Shown here one piece after another: positions 18,274 to 26,319 of a stretch of 55,664 nt of DNA; position 1 is the first letter of the stretch, and every line of letters begins with the position of its first letter. Location: assembly GCA_004173455.1 (NCBI GenBank), contig SECL01000027.1, positions 1 through 55,664 on the forward strand, in the 5' to 3' direction. The DNA is from Moraxellaceae bacterium. GTDB taxonomy: Bacteria; Pseudomonadota; Gammaproteobacteria; Pseudomonadales; Moraxellaceae. Under the pieces are notes generated by a model. It had not been told where the DNA came from, ran no database searches, and saw only the letters and a list, made by a program, of their open reading frames with translations. The translations under genes were made by a program, and so were the position numbers.

Positions 18274-18918
18274 ATGTTGCACTATCAAATTCTGACTGTT
18301 ACGTCGTTCTCGCAAAACTGTACCCTGCTATGGGATGATGAAAGCCGTGACGCCGTATTGATTGATGCAGGTGGTGAAGTGGCACGGCTCAAGCAGGCCA
18401 TAGAACAATTGCAGGTCAAACTGGTGGCGCTGTGGCTGACGCATGGCCATCTGGATCATGCCGGTGCGGTGGGTGAGCTGGCACAGTGCTATCAGGTGCC
18501 GGTGATTGGCCCGCATGCCGAAGATGCCTTTTGGCTGGATGCACTGGAACAGCAATCCAAAATGTTTGGTTTTGCAGTACCGCAACCTGTGAGAGTGAAC
18601 CAGTGGTTACAGGGTAATGAAACCCTTTATCTGGGCAAATATCCAATTGAAGTGCGGTTTGCACCGGGTCATACCCCCGGTCATGTGGTGTTATATAGCA
18701 AGGATTTAAAACTGGTGTGGACAGGTGATGTGCTGTTTGCCGGTTCGATTGGCCGTACCGATTTTCCACGCGGCAACCATGCGCAACTGATTGCTTCCAT
18801 CCAGCGTGAGCTGTTTAGTCTGCCGGATGACACCCGTTTTATTGCCGGTCATGGCTCAATGGGAACGATCGGACAGGAAAAGCGGACTAATCCATTTTTA
18901 GCGGGGCGAGCGGGCTGA
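18274..18918 (+). CDS. MBL-fold metallohydrolase (YcbL / glyoxalase II-like)
   Basis: A 214-residue metallo-beta-lactamase-fold hydrolase. The metal motif THGHLDHAG (HxHxDH) is near residue 60, the third ligand is in FAPGHTPGH, and the bridging Asp is in WTGDVLFAGSIGRTDFP. The end is IAGHGSMGTIGQEKRTNPFL. This short form without the glyoxalase II C-terminal domain corresponds to YcbL-type type-II glyoxalases. Start 18274 is chosen for an AAGAGAA purine run upstream; the longer frame from 18238 adds a basic stretch not typical of the family. Confidence 0.9.
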   Translation: MLHYQILTVTSFSQNCTLLWDDESRDAVLIDAGGEVARLKQAIEQLQVKLVALWLTHGHLDHAGAVGELAQCYQVPVIGPHAEDAFWLDALEQQSKMFGFAVPQPVRVNQWLQGNETLYLGKYPIEVRFAPGHTPGHVVLYSKDLKLVWTGDVLFAGSIGRTDFPRGNHAQLIASIQRELFSLPDDTRFIAGHGSMGTIGQEKRTNPFLAGRAG

Positions 18919-19061
18919 TTCGCTGTAACTTTTTGTGGTTAAATATTTTTTTACAGGTGTTGTAGTTTTCTAAATTGTGTAAGTTGCTGGTAATTCATCA
19001 AAAAACCTTTATTCTAGATTTATTAAAAATTTTTACATTCTGAGTTTACTGGAGTAACGAC

Positions 19062-19481
19062 ATGAAAAACATGCTACTGAAAAAATGGCTGCTAGCGACC
19101 GTGGCTTCCGGTACGGTTGCACTGACGGCCTGCCAGACCTCTCACCCCATGCAAAATAAAGCGCCTATCGTCAAAAATGGTGAAGTTAAATCAGTTAAGG
19201 TGAAACCGATTTCCAGTTTTCTGATCGAAGTTTCACCGCGCAAGGCCTTATGTGATAGTATTAATGGTGGCCAGATTGAATGCCTGCAATACCGTAACCG
19301 CTACGAAAACAACTTTAATCCATTAAAAACCAATATTGAAGGGTTTAACTTTGAACCCGGCTATTCTTATATTTTGGATGTAAAACAGGATGTGATGCAA
19401 AATCCAGAATCAGGACAACTGGAAACCAAATGGATACTCAATCAAGTTATTTCTAAGTCCATCGCGCCTTTGGCCAATTAA
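19062..19481 (+). CDS. DUF4377 family lipoprotein
   Basis: A 139-residue precursor with a lipoprotein signal (KKWLLATVASGTVALTAC; lipobox LTAC, Cys24). The mature part has a conserved Cys pair (CDSINGGQIEC) and the DUF4377 core ECLQYRNRYENNF...IEGFNFEPGYSYILDVK. It is probably anchored in the outer membrane, as no Asp follows the Cys. Function unknown. GGAG-like ACTGGAGTAACGAC precedes the ATG. It is monocistronic with a terminator 60 bp downstream. Confidence 0.82.
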   Translation: MKNMLLKKWLLATVASGTVALTACQTSHPMQNKAPIVKNGEVKSVKVKPISSFLIEVSPRKALCDSINGGQIECLQYRNRYENNFNPLKTNIEGFNFEPGYSYILDVKQDVMQNPESGQLETKWILNQVISKSIAPLAN

Positions 19482-19543
19482 TCTTCAACCACGGAATAGA
19501 TGATTAGCTACTGTTAATCAAATGAAAAAATGTTTATGCAATC

Positions 19544-19572
19544 GCTCCCCTGCATCACACGGGAGCTTTTTT
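19544..19572 (+). terminator. Terminator after the DUF4377 lipoprotein gene
   Basis: GCTCCC (19544-19549) pairs with GGGAGC (19561-19566), followed directly by six T. Confidence 0.85.
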
Positions 19573-19616
19573 ATGGGCAGACCTTACCATAAACACGCGT
19601 TTGAACGAATTATTGA

Positions 19617-19814
19617 TTAGTCATTCAAGTCGTCGTCATCTTTTGCTTCAGTCAATTCAGGCGCGGTTGGACTGGCAAGCTTGTAATCTTCATTGGCCCA
19701 TGCACCTAAATCAATCAACTTGCAGCGCTCTGAGCAAAACGGGCGTGAAGGATTATCGTGCCACAACGAAGGCTTTTTACAATGGGGACAGGGAAAAGTG
19801 ACAGTGTTAGGCAT
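19617..19814 (-). CDS. yacG: DNA gyrase inhibitor / zinc-binding protein YacG
   Basis: A 65-residue protein with a single four-Cys zinc site: CPHC near the N-terminus, then [15 protein letters not shown], the YacG hallmark. The tail is highly acidic ([10 protein letters not shown]). E. coli YacG binds GyrB and blocks DNA binding. Here it lies alone, convergent with the DUF4377 gene and divergent from the methyltransferase, not with coaE as in many genomes. Confidence 0.93.
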   Translation of the reverse strand: MPNTVTFPCPHCKKPSLWHDNPSRPFCSERCKLIDLGAWANEDYKLASPTAPELTEAKDDDDLND

Positions 19815-19928
19815 GCTGTAAATAGGTTTTTAATGCTGAAGTGCTTAGTGTAAAAGCTTAATATTTTTTTGCAATGTGGAGTTCTGTACAATATCTACAA
19901 CGCTGTACCCTCAACTAGGAAATTAGCC

Positions 19929-20555
19929 ATGTCTGCGCGTTTATTTCAGCCCCAGTATTTGCAAGCACCGCGCAATTTTGTGGTGCCACAGTTTGAGCAG
20001 CCAATTTGTCTTGAAATTGGGGCAGGCATGGGCAGACATGCGATTTTGTTTGCCGAACAGCATCCTGAAAAGACACTGGTGGCCATTGAGCGCACTCGGG
20101 CAAAATTCAAGGTATTTGCCGTCCGTCAGCAGGATCATCAATTGGCGCATTTATATCCGGTACATGCGGATGCGATTCCGTGGGTGGTGCATGCCTTGTT
20201 GCCTCGTTCGGTTGAGCAGTTATTTTTGCTGTATCCCAACCCCGAACCAAAAAATCCGGCACAACGCTGGTTGAATATGCCATTTTTTGAATTTCTGCTC
20301 TCGCGCTTGCAAAACAACGCCCAGATTACGCTGGCCAGCAATGTTCCGGCTTATCTGGATGAAGCCGCTAACCAGTTGCAGCAGATGTGGAAGCTACCTT
20401 TTGTGCGCCAGATGATTGCGCAAGATTCGGCACGTACCCATTTTGAGGTGAAATATTTGGCTCGCAGTGAGCCCTGTGCGGAGCTGATGATCACTAAGCC
20501 TGATGGGTATCACACCCGTTTTGATGATTATATTAGTCCTGTGGCGCAGCGCTAA
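19929..20555 (+). CDS. TrmB-like SAM-dependent methyltransferase (divergent)
   Basis: A 208-residue protein resembling tRNA (guanine-N7)-methyltransferase TrmB in fold order. The SAM motif is LEIGAGMGRHAILFAEQHPE, and ERTRAKFK follows where TrmB has an acidic SAM-ribose contact. The substrate motif FLLYPNPEPKNPAQRW replaces the canonical PDPW-KKRH block, and the Lys/Arg/His-rich stretch is largely lost. It is therefore likely a related but distinct methyltransferase; tRNA may not be the target. Start 19929 has AGGA about 10 nt upstream. The next gene begins one base after its stop region, suggesting co-translation. Confidence 0.75.
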   Translation: MSARLFQPQYLQAPRNFVVPQFEQPICLEIGAGMGRHAILFAEQHPEKTLVAIERTRAKFKVFAVRQQDHQLAHLYPVHADAIPWVVHALLPRSVEQLFLLYPNPEPKNPAQRWLNMPFFEFLLSRLQNNAQITLASNVPAYLDEAANQLQQMWKLPFVRQMIAQDSARTHFEVKYLARSEPCAELMITKPDGYHTRFDDYISPVAQR

Positions 20556-20556
20556 G

Positions 20557-21804
20557 ATGCCTGAAAATTCCCATTCAGGTTGCAACTTGCCCATTGTGGT
20601 GATCGGTGCTGGCCCCGCCGGACTGATGGCGGCAGAAATATTGGCGCAAGCAGGCCACCATGTGCAGATGTATGAGCAAAAACCATCGGCCGCGCGCAAA
20701 TTTTTAATGGCAGGTAAAACTGGGCTGAATATTAGTCATAACGAAGCCTTTGAGGATTTTGTTCAGCGCTATGATCAGCCGGACTGGCTCAAGCCCATGC
20801 TGGCGCAATGTGATGCAGGCTGGATTCAGGACTGGATGCAAGGTCTGGGCATTGAATCCTATGTCGGCAGCTCGGGGCGGATCTTTCCGGTACAAATGAA
20901 GGCCGCGCCCTTACTGCGTGCATGGTTAAACCGATTAAAAACGCTTGGCGTGCAGTTTTTTTATCACCATTACTGGACAGGCTGGCAAGATGACGCATTG
21001 ACTTTTTTGCATCAGGAGCAGGTGATGACTGTTGATGCTAAAGCTGTGATTCTGGCGACTGGCGGGGGTAGCTGGGCAAGGCTGGGCAGTGATGCAGCAT
21101 GGATTCCGCTATTGCAGGCGCAGGGTGTAGACATCGTACCCTTGCAGCCGTCCAATGTGGGTGTACTGGTGCCATGGTCGGCATTTATGCAGCCACTGGC
21201 TGGACAACCCCTGAAACGCATTAAGGCTTGGGTGAATCCTGAGCTGAATGATGATCACGCCAAGGCTATTTCGGGTGAAGCAGTGATTAGCCATTATGGA
21301 TTGGAAGGTGGCTTGATGTATCGCCTGAGTCGTGAATTACGCCAGCAATTAAACCAGCATCCGTCTGCGCATGTTTATCTGGATTTGTTGCCCGATATAG
21401 ATCAGTTTGCGCTAGCACACAAACTCAAACCAAGTGCCAAACAGTCACTAAATAATATTTGGCGTAAGGCCGGTCTGGATCAGGCTAAGGCCGCGCTGTT
21501 ACGTGAAATACTGCCCAAAGCCGACTGGCAAAATCCGCAGCAGGTCGCTGCCATGGCAAAATGCTTGCCCATTCCAATTGTTGGTTTTCGGCCAATTGAT
21601 GAGGCCATTAGTACTGCTGGTGGAGTAAGCCGTGCTGCATTAGATCAGCATTTGATGTTGACCCACAAAAACGGCGTGTTTTGCTGTGGGGAAATGCTGG
21701 ACTGGGATGCGCCAACAGGCGGCTATTTGCTCACCGCCTGTTTTGCCACGGGGCGTGAGGCGGCACACGGAGTCATGCATTGGCTTGATCAGTCTTTACC
21801 TTAA
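20557..21804 (+). CDS. HI0933/BaiN-type flavoprotein (TIGR03862-like)
   Basis: A 415-residue FAD-dependent oxidoreductase-like protein of the HI0933 family (BaiN/RdsA group). The FAD motif is VVIGAGPAGLMAAEILA, the AARKFLMAGKTGLNISHNE signature is diagnostic, ILATGGGSWARLGSDA is the second motif, and FCCGEMLDWDAPTGGYLLTACFATG is the C-terminal FAD motif. The reaction is generally unknown. ATG 20557 is chosen because the longer frame runs back into the methyltransferase gene, which ends at 20555. Confidence 0.9.
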   Translation: MPENSHSGCNLPIVVIGAGPAGLMAAEILAQAGHHVQMYEQKPSAARKFLMAGKTGLNISHNEAFEDFVQRYDQPDWLKPMLAQCDAGWIQDWMQGLGIESYVGSSGRIFPVQMKAAPLLRAWLNRLKTLGVQFFYHHYWTGWQDDALTFLHQEQVMTVDAKAVILATGGGSWARLGSDAAWIPLLQAQGVDIVPLQPSNVGVLVPWSAFMQPLAGQPLKRIKAWVNPELNDDHAKAISGEAVISHYGLEGGLMYRLSRELRQQLNQHPSAHVYLDLLPDIDQFALAHKLKPSAKQSLNNIWRKAGLDQAKAALLREILPKADWQNPQQVAAMAKCLPIPIVGFRPIDEAISTAGGVSRAALDQHLMLTHKNGVFCCGEMLDWDAPTGGYLLTACFATGREAAHGVMHWLDQSLP

Positions 21805-21808
21805 ACTA

Positions 21809-21827
21809 GGGGCTGTACTAAATTAAG
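21809..21827. mobile_element. Solitary IS-end-like sequence (IS1595-type inverted repeat)
   Basis: GGGGCTGTACTAAATTAAG closely matches the IS end at 55550 (GGGGCTGTAGTAGATTAGC), with five differences in 19. It sits 4 bp after the flavoprotein stop codon. No transposase or second end is nearby, so it reads as the relic of a past insertion or a short non-autonomous end. Confidence 0.4.
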
Positions 21828-21841
21828 TTAAAGAGGTGAGT

Positions 21842-21880
21842 AAAAAAACCGGCGAAGAATATATTCTGCCGGTTTTTTTT
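21842..21880. terminator. Strong bidirectional terminator
   Basis: AAAAAAACCGGC (21842-21853) pairs with GCCGGTTTTTTT (21868-21879). The loop region contains the self-complementary AGAATATATTCT, which lengthens the stem. It separates the convergent flavoprotein and HopJ-type genes. Confidence 0.88.
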
Positions 21881-21960
21881 ATTTTATTCAATGATTAAGA
21901 GTAAGCTATCCGGTGAATCATACGGTAGCCCATTCACCGAATAACTTACATCATATCCTG

Positions 21961-23430
21961 TTAGGGTGAGGGCTTATCGCCATCAGCTTTCTTCGGGGTA
22001 CCGGCCGTATGTTGGTCTGTAGTGGCGGGTTCACTGGCATTGGTTGATGTGTTTTTTTCATCAATAAACTCAGCTGGATTATCAGCAATATGATTGGCAT
22101 TGCTTTCTACAATATCTGATGCACTGGCTGAGGCTGAGCCACTGGCATTGGAAGTACTCGGTATATTGCTGTTGCCTGTACTGTTGTTGGATTGAGATTG
22201 AGGGACAGGCTGCTGGTCTGGCGCTGCGCTTACTGGATCATCTGCTGCATCATTTGACACTGGACTATTGGTTGCGGCGCCATTGGGTGCCGTGTCAAGG
22301 CTATCATCAATAAAGGCTGCTGGATTATCGGCGATATGCTGGTCATTGGCTGTGGCCAGTTCAGTGGCACTGAGGTTGCCGCTCACATGATTATTTATAT
22401 TATCATGGTTGTTTTCAGGCAGGCTGGTGGGGTCAGTCATGCTGGTTGCTCCTGTATGATCCACGGTATCAGTTTGAGGATCAGTCGCCTCTGGGATAGC
22501 ATCAATGTGCTGGGCAGTGTGATCGGTCACGCTGTCATTATCAGTATAGTAAGTGGTTTCAGACACCATACTATTGGAAGAACCGGGAGAAGGGGGAATC
22601 ACTGGCTGTTTGACCGCCTCTGCTGCCAAAATAGCTTGTTGCGCTTTTTCGTCCAGTCGCGCTTCATCCAGTTTTTCGTCTACCAGAGCATTATCTGTCA
22701 AAGTGTCATGTTCTACTGTAGTTGCTGTACTGGGTACTGCTGCCATAGGTATTGCTGTATGGGGCATTGAATCACTGGATATTGATTCACTGGATAATGC
22801 AGCATCAGTTGAGCCACTTTGCTGATCAACACTGCCATCTGCATTTTTGGGCGCACTTGGCTCGGCAAAGTTTTGCATGTTTTCGGAAAGCTTGTCGCTG
22901 GTTTCATTGGGCTGTGGTGTAGCACCCGGTTGCGCGTCTCCGTGCCCCTGAGCTGTTGCCTGTTCTATTTCATTTTCTGTTTCTGGCTGCGCGTGCTGAG
23001 TGATTGTTTCGGCAGTTGCCATCTGCTCAAATTCGCTACCGCCATTGTCATACAGTTGAGCAGCCTGTGCATTGATAGCATCTATATTCACTTTTGGCGT
23101 GAGGGCATGGCCTTCAAAGTGAATCCCGGCCCAGCCATGATGAATAAACTGACGTATATTTTGATGGTCGGTGCCGTCTGGATTGTCCTTGACTGCTTGA
23201 TAGTGTTCGGCAAATAAAGCCAAAGTATCGAGTTGGTCAAAGTTGTTGAGGTGGGCAAAACAAAATACCTTGCAACTGCCCTGATTTTCACCGGCTGCAT
23301 TTTTTTGTGCGCCATTTTGAAATGCGGTGGGTTCAAAGTCATAACGTGATTCAATAAATTTTAGCACTTGCTTAAAATTGATTTTATGGTGTGCCAGCGC
23401 ATTCAATAAAGCCGAATTGGGTGCGTACAT
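21961..23430 (-). CDS. HopJ-domain protein with long disordered acidic tail
   Basis: A 489-residue protein. Residues 1-113 form a HopJ-type domain: FIESRYDFEPTAFQNG, NAAGENQGSCKVFCFAHLN, LALFAEHYQAV, PDGTDHQNIRQFIHHGWAGI. HopJ proteins are usually little more than this domain; despite the name, most bacterial members are not effectors and their role is unknown. Residues 114-489 are low-complexity, rich in Thr, Ser, Asp, Ala, Asn and Gln, acidic, with no signal peptide. The motif HIADNPA-x-FID is repeated at 365-375 and 447-457, about 82 residues apart. One short helix-prone charged stretch (DEKLDEARLDEKAQQAILAA) lies at 251-270. Confidence 0.8.
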   Translation of the reverse strand: MYAPNSALLNALAHHKINFKQVLKFIESRYDFEPTAFQNGAQKNAAGENQGSCKVFCFAHLNNFDQLDTLALFAEHYQAVKDNPDGTDHQNIRQFIHHGWAGIHFEGHALTPKVNIDAINAQAAQLYDNGGSEFEQMATAETITQHAQPETENEIEQATAQGHGDAQPGATPQPNETSDKLSENMQNFAEPSAPKNADGSVDQQSGSTDAALSSESISSDSMPHTAIPMAAVPSTATTVEHDTLTDNALVDEKLDEARLDEKAQQAILAAEAVKQPVIPPSPGSSNSMVSETTYYTDNDSVTDHTAQHIDAIPEATDPQTDTVDHTGATSMTDPTSLPENNHDNINNHVSGNLSATELATANDQHIADNPAAFIDDSLDTAPNGAATNSPVSNDAADDPVSAAPDQQPVPQSQSNNSTGNSNIPSTSNASGSASASASDIVESNANHIADNPAEFIDEKNTSTNASEPATTDQHTAGTPKKADGDKPSP

Positions 23431-23764
23431 CGGGGGTTCTCCTCAAAGCCAACCTTTTAATTTGCTTATGTTTTCAAAATTTCTTTAGTATCAAACCGCA
23501 AAATACTGCCCAAGTGTGTAGTGGATTTGCAATCCAATCCGGCACTTTAAGCCTTTTCTGAACAGCAACAGTGAGCTGAGGTAACTTGCGTTAAATTGGC
23601 GTAATTGAACAACCCGTCGGTCATCATTTATTCTTCAAAATTTATGAAAAATTGCCTCATCCATCCTGTCAATCGCTTACACTAAACAGGCTGGATTGCG
23701 CGTGAAGCGGCCGATAGAATTGATGTTCAAACAAAAACTGAAAAAGCAATGGAGATGTAAAACG
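23431..23764. other. Intergenic divergent region, no gene seen
   Basis: 334 bp between the divergent HopJ-type and SDR genes must hold both promoters. I see no supported small gene, long repeat or strong hairpin. A frame extension of the SDR runs back to 23696 but lacks a ribosome site. Confidence 0.5.
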
Positions 23765-24547
23765 ATGACTTCCCTACGCTCGCGAAATGAGCAAAAAAAT
23801 ATTTTAATTACAGGGGCATCCAGTGGTATTGGTGAAGCACTGGCATGGGCTTGTGCCAAGCGTGGTATGAATCTGGCGCTGGTTGCCCGTCGGCTGGATC
23901 GGCTGGAAAATCTGGCAGAACGCATTCGTGAGCGTTATCAGGTACAGGTTGAAGTGGCTGCCTTGAATATCTGTGACAGTGAAAAAATTATGCCGATTTT
24001 TATGGGCTTTAGCGAGCTACTGGGGCGTATTGATATTGTGGTGGCCAATGCCGGAATTTTAAAAAGCCGTAAGGTGGGTGACGGCCGGATTGAGCGCGAT
24101 GCACAGGTGTTTGAAACCAATGTCATGGGCGCAATTGCTACCAGCGAAGGTGCGATTAGCATGTTTCGGATGCAGGGTCGGGGTGGCCATCTGGCAGTGA
24201 TTTCATCCTATTCGGCTTTTATGCCATTGCCCAGTGGTGCAGCATATTCGGCCAGCAAAGCAGCAGTCAGCAGTTATTTTAATGCCGTGCGTTCGCCCTT
24301 ACTGCGTGAAAATATCGGTTTAAGTTTGATTTATCCGGGGTTTGTCAGTACGGATTTGCTTCAGGGTTTTAATTCGCACGGCTTGCCGATTATTGCCAAA
24401 GCCAAGGATGTGGCCGAGGAAATTTTAACCGCTATTTTGGCCAAAAAGAAAAATGCAATTGTGCCTAGACTACCGTGGGCGGTGCTGTACCAGATGCAAA
24501 AACTGGTGCCGAATGCCTTGCTGGCCAGTGTGCAAAAGTATCTATAA
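23765..24547 (+). CDS. Short-chain dehydrogenase/reductase (SDR)
   Basis: A 260-residue classical SDR. The NAD(P) motif is ITGASSGIGEALAWA, the NAG motif is VVANAGIL, and the catalytic Ser, Tyr and Lys are in VISSYSAFMPLPSGAAYSASKAA (Tyr-x3-Lys). Arg residues after the first strand (ARRLDRL) suggest NADP preference. Substrate unknown. The C-terminal stretch AVLYQMQKLVPNALLASV is amphipathic and may touch the membrane. Start 23765 is chosen for GGAGATG about 10 nt upstream. crcB follows 83 bp downstream in the same direction. Confidence 0.9.
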   Translation: MTSLRSRNEQKNILITGASSGIGEALAWACAKRGMNLALVARRLDRLENLAERIRERYQVQVEVAALNICDSEKIMPIFMGFSELLGRIDIVVANAGILKSRKVGDGRIERDAQVFETNVMGAIATSEGAISMFRMQGRGGHLAVISSYSAFMPLPSGAAYSASKAAVSSYFNAVRSPLLRENIGLSLIYPGFVSTDLLQGFNSHGLPIIAKAKDVAEEILTAILAKKKNAIVPRLPWAVLYQMQKLVPNALLASVQKYL

Positions 24548-24630
24548 GCAAAAGGCGTTATAAGTTAGCCATTTGGAATTCAGCCGCTTAAAAATAGGCT
24601 TTAAGGAATAAACGATTTGGGAATAAATGA

Positions 24631-25017
24631 ATGATTCATCCTTTACTGCTGGTTGCGGTGGGCGGTGCGCTGGGTTCCATGGCGCGCTATGGCTTGTCGG
24701 GATTGGTGGTTCGGCAGGTTAATCCGGTTAATTTTCCATGGGGAACCTTTAGCGTCAATGTATTGGGTTGCCTGTTTGCGGGCATTTTTCTGGTGGCCGC
24801 CGAACAGTTTCCGGTGGTTAATCAGGATGCTCGCCTGTTAATTGTGACCGGACTGCTGGGCGGATTTACCACATTTTCAGCGTTTGGTATCGAAACCTTG
24901 AGTCTGATCCGGCGCGGTGAAATGCTCATTGCGGTAAATTATGCCAGCTTGAGTGTGATTGTCGGGCTGTGTGCGATGTGGCTGGCCTATAGTGTGCTCA
25001 AAGCAATACTGAGCTAA
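24631..25017 (+). CDS. crcB: Fluoride channel CrcB/Fluc
   Basis: A 128-residue four-helix membrane protein that forms dimeric fluoride-exporting channels. Family marks: GGALGSMARYGLSG, PWGTFSVNVLGCLFAGIF (the pore Asn), and GLLGGFTTFSAFGIETL (the Phe-box/TTFS loop that binds the central sodium). Full length. AAGGAATAAA upstream is a plausible ribosome site. No fluoride riboswitch consensus is visible in the 83-bp leader. Confidence 0.95.
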   Translation: MIHPLLLVAVGGALGSMARYGLSGLVVRQVNPVNFPWGTFSVNVLGCLFAGIFLVAAEQFPVVNQDARLLIVTGLLGGFTTFSAFGIETLSLIRRGEMLIAVNYASLSVIVGLCAMWLAYSVLKAILS

Positions 25018-25108
25018 TGCATAAGGTTTATCTATTGTGGCTTCATTTAATAGCGGAAAATGCTGATTCAGCAAGCTAACATGCACTGTAAAAAACATAT
25101 TTTTAAAA

Positions 25109-25162
25109 TTGACAAACGCTGTTTAAGACGATATTTTTTAAAACTTACTGATAGACAGTAAG
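25109..25162 (+). promoter_or_regulatory. nadM promoter with dyad operator
   Basis: -35 TTGACA (25109-25114), 17-bp spacer, -10 TATTTT (25132-25137). The perfect dyad CTTACTG-ATAGA-CAGTAAG (25144-25162) begins at the predicted transcription start, a classical repressor position. Its core ACTGATAGACAGT recurs with one mismatch before nadV. The regulator is not in the window; an NAD-metabolism repressor (NrtR/NadQ-like) is inferred only. Confidence 0.7.
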
Positions 25163-25190
25163 CCATTCATAAACGCCAAGGAGCTTGAGC

Positions 25191-26201
25191 GTGTTTGATT
25201 ATCTGGTATTTATAGGCCGGTTTCAGCCTTTTCATTTGGGTCATCGCTTTGTGATTGAACAGGCGTTGGCACAAAGCAAACAAGTGATTGTCCTGATTGG
25301 TTCTGCCCGTGTTCCGCGCAGTACCCGCAATCCTTTTACAGTACAAGAACGCACCCAAATGATTCTGGGGGCTTTTGCAGCAGAGCAAGCCGAGCGGATT
25401 CACTGTGTCGCGTTGGATGACATTCTTTACAATGACACGCGCTGGGTGCATCAGGTACAGCAAGCGGTATTTTCGGTCACAGGATCACCCGATGGCCAGA
25501 AAATCGGACTGATTGGCCACAATAAAGACAGTTCATCCTATTATTTATCGCTGTTTCCGCACTGGCCTGCGGTCAATGCGGAAAATTTTGAAAACCTGTC
25601 GGCCACGCCCATTCGTGATGGCTATTTGCTGGGTGCAACACCGCTGACCGATTTTGTATCAGCCAGCACCCTGACAGTGCTTCAGCAGCTAAGCCAAACA
25701 GATAGCTATCAAAAACTACAGGAAGAAGCGTGGTTTATTGATCGCTACAAGCGCCAATGGGAGTTATCGCCTTATCCACCAACGTTTGTGACGGTGGATG
25801 CAGTGGTGATTCAGTCGGGGCATATTTTGCTGGTAGAGCGGCAAGCGATGCCGGGGCAGGGCTTATATGCCTTGCCCGGTGGTTTCATCGATGCGCGTGA
25901 AACCTTGTTTGATGCCTGCGTGCGCGAGTTGCGTGAGGAAACCCGGCTTAAAGTGCCTGATCCAGTGATTCGGGGTTCATTAAAAGCCCAGAAAACCTAT
26001 GATGATCCGTATCGTTCGGCACGGGGACGCACCATTACCCAAGCGTTTTATTTTGCCCTGAAAAATGATCCAGCGGGCTTGCCAAAAGTCAAAGGTGGCG
26101 ATGATGCTAGACGAGCGTTTTGGGTGCCGTTGGCCAATGTTCAGCCTGAACAGATGTTTGAAGACCATTTTGCCATTATTGCTGATTTAACCGGCTTGTA
26201 A
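25191..26201 (+). CDS. Bifunctional NMN adenylyltransferase (NadM) / Nudix hydrolase
   Basis: A 336-residue fusion. The N-terminal half (about 1-180) is an archaeal-type NadM nucleotidyltransferase: FIGRFQPFHLGHRFVIEQAL (HxGH-type motif) and SATPIRDG near residue 140. It makes NAD from NMN and ATP. The C-terminal half (about 200-336) is a Nudix hydrolase with GGFIDARETLFDACVRELREET (box residues G, E, REL, EE), likely cleaving ADP-ribose. The GTG at 25191 is used: AAGGAG lies 7 nt before it, whereas the upstream in-frame TTG would sit on the ribosome site. nadV follows with the same operator, giving a two-step nicotinamide-to-NAD salvage route. Confidence 0.93.
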   Translation: MFDYLVFIGRFQPFHLGHRFVIEQALAQSKQVIVLIGSARVPRSTRNPFTVQERTQMILGAFAAEQAERIHCVALDDILYNDTRWVHQVQQAVFSVTGSPDGQKIGLIGHNKDSSSYYLSLFPHWPAVNAENFENLSATPIRDGYLLGATPLTDFVSASTLTVLQQLSQTDSYQKLQEEAWFIDRYKRQWELSPYPPTFVTVDAVVIQSGHILLVERQAMPGQGLYALPGGFIDARETLFDACVRELREETRLKVPDPVIRGSLKAQKTYDDPYRSARGRTITQAFYFALKNDPAGLPKVKGGDDARRAFWVPLANVQPEQMFEDHFAIIADLTGL

Positions 26202-26266
26202 ATTTTAATACTGCGTTTAACAGCAACACGTTAATGCCCACGTTGAAATAATGATGAATGCCATGC

Positions 26267-26279
26267 ACTGAAAGACAGT
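26267..26279 (+). promoter_or_regulatory. nadV operator, copy of the nadM site
   Basis: ACTGAAAGACAGT differs by one central base from ACTGATAGACAGT at nadM (25147-25159). It lies 41 bp before the nadV ATG. I cannot place a good -35/-10 pair around it. Confidence 0.55.
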
Positions 26280-26319
26280 TTATGGTTCAGATCACGCCAC
26301 CACACAGAGGAGTTCTGTC

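Noticed and set aside
24548-24630. Possible fluoride riboswitch before crcB
   Set aside because: The conserved pseudoknot sequences of the crcB motif are not present in this 83-bp leader.
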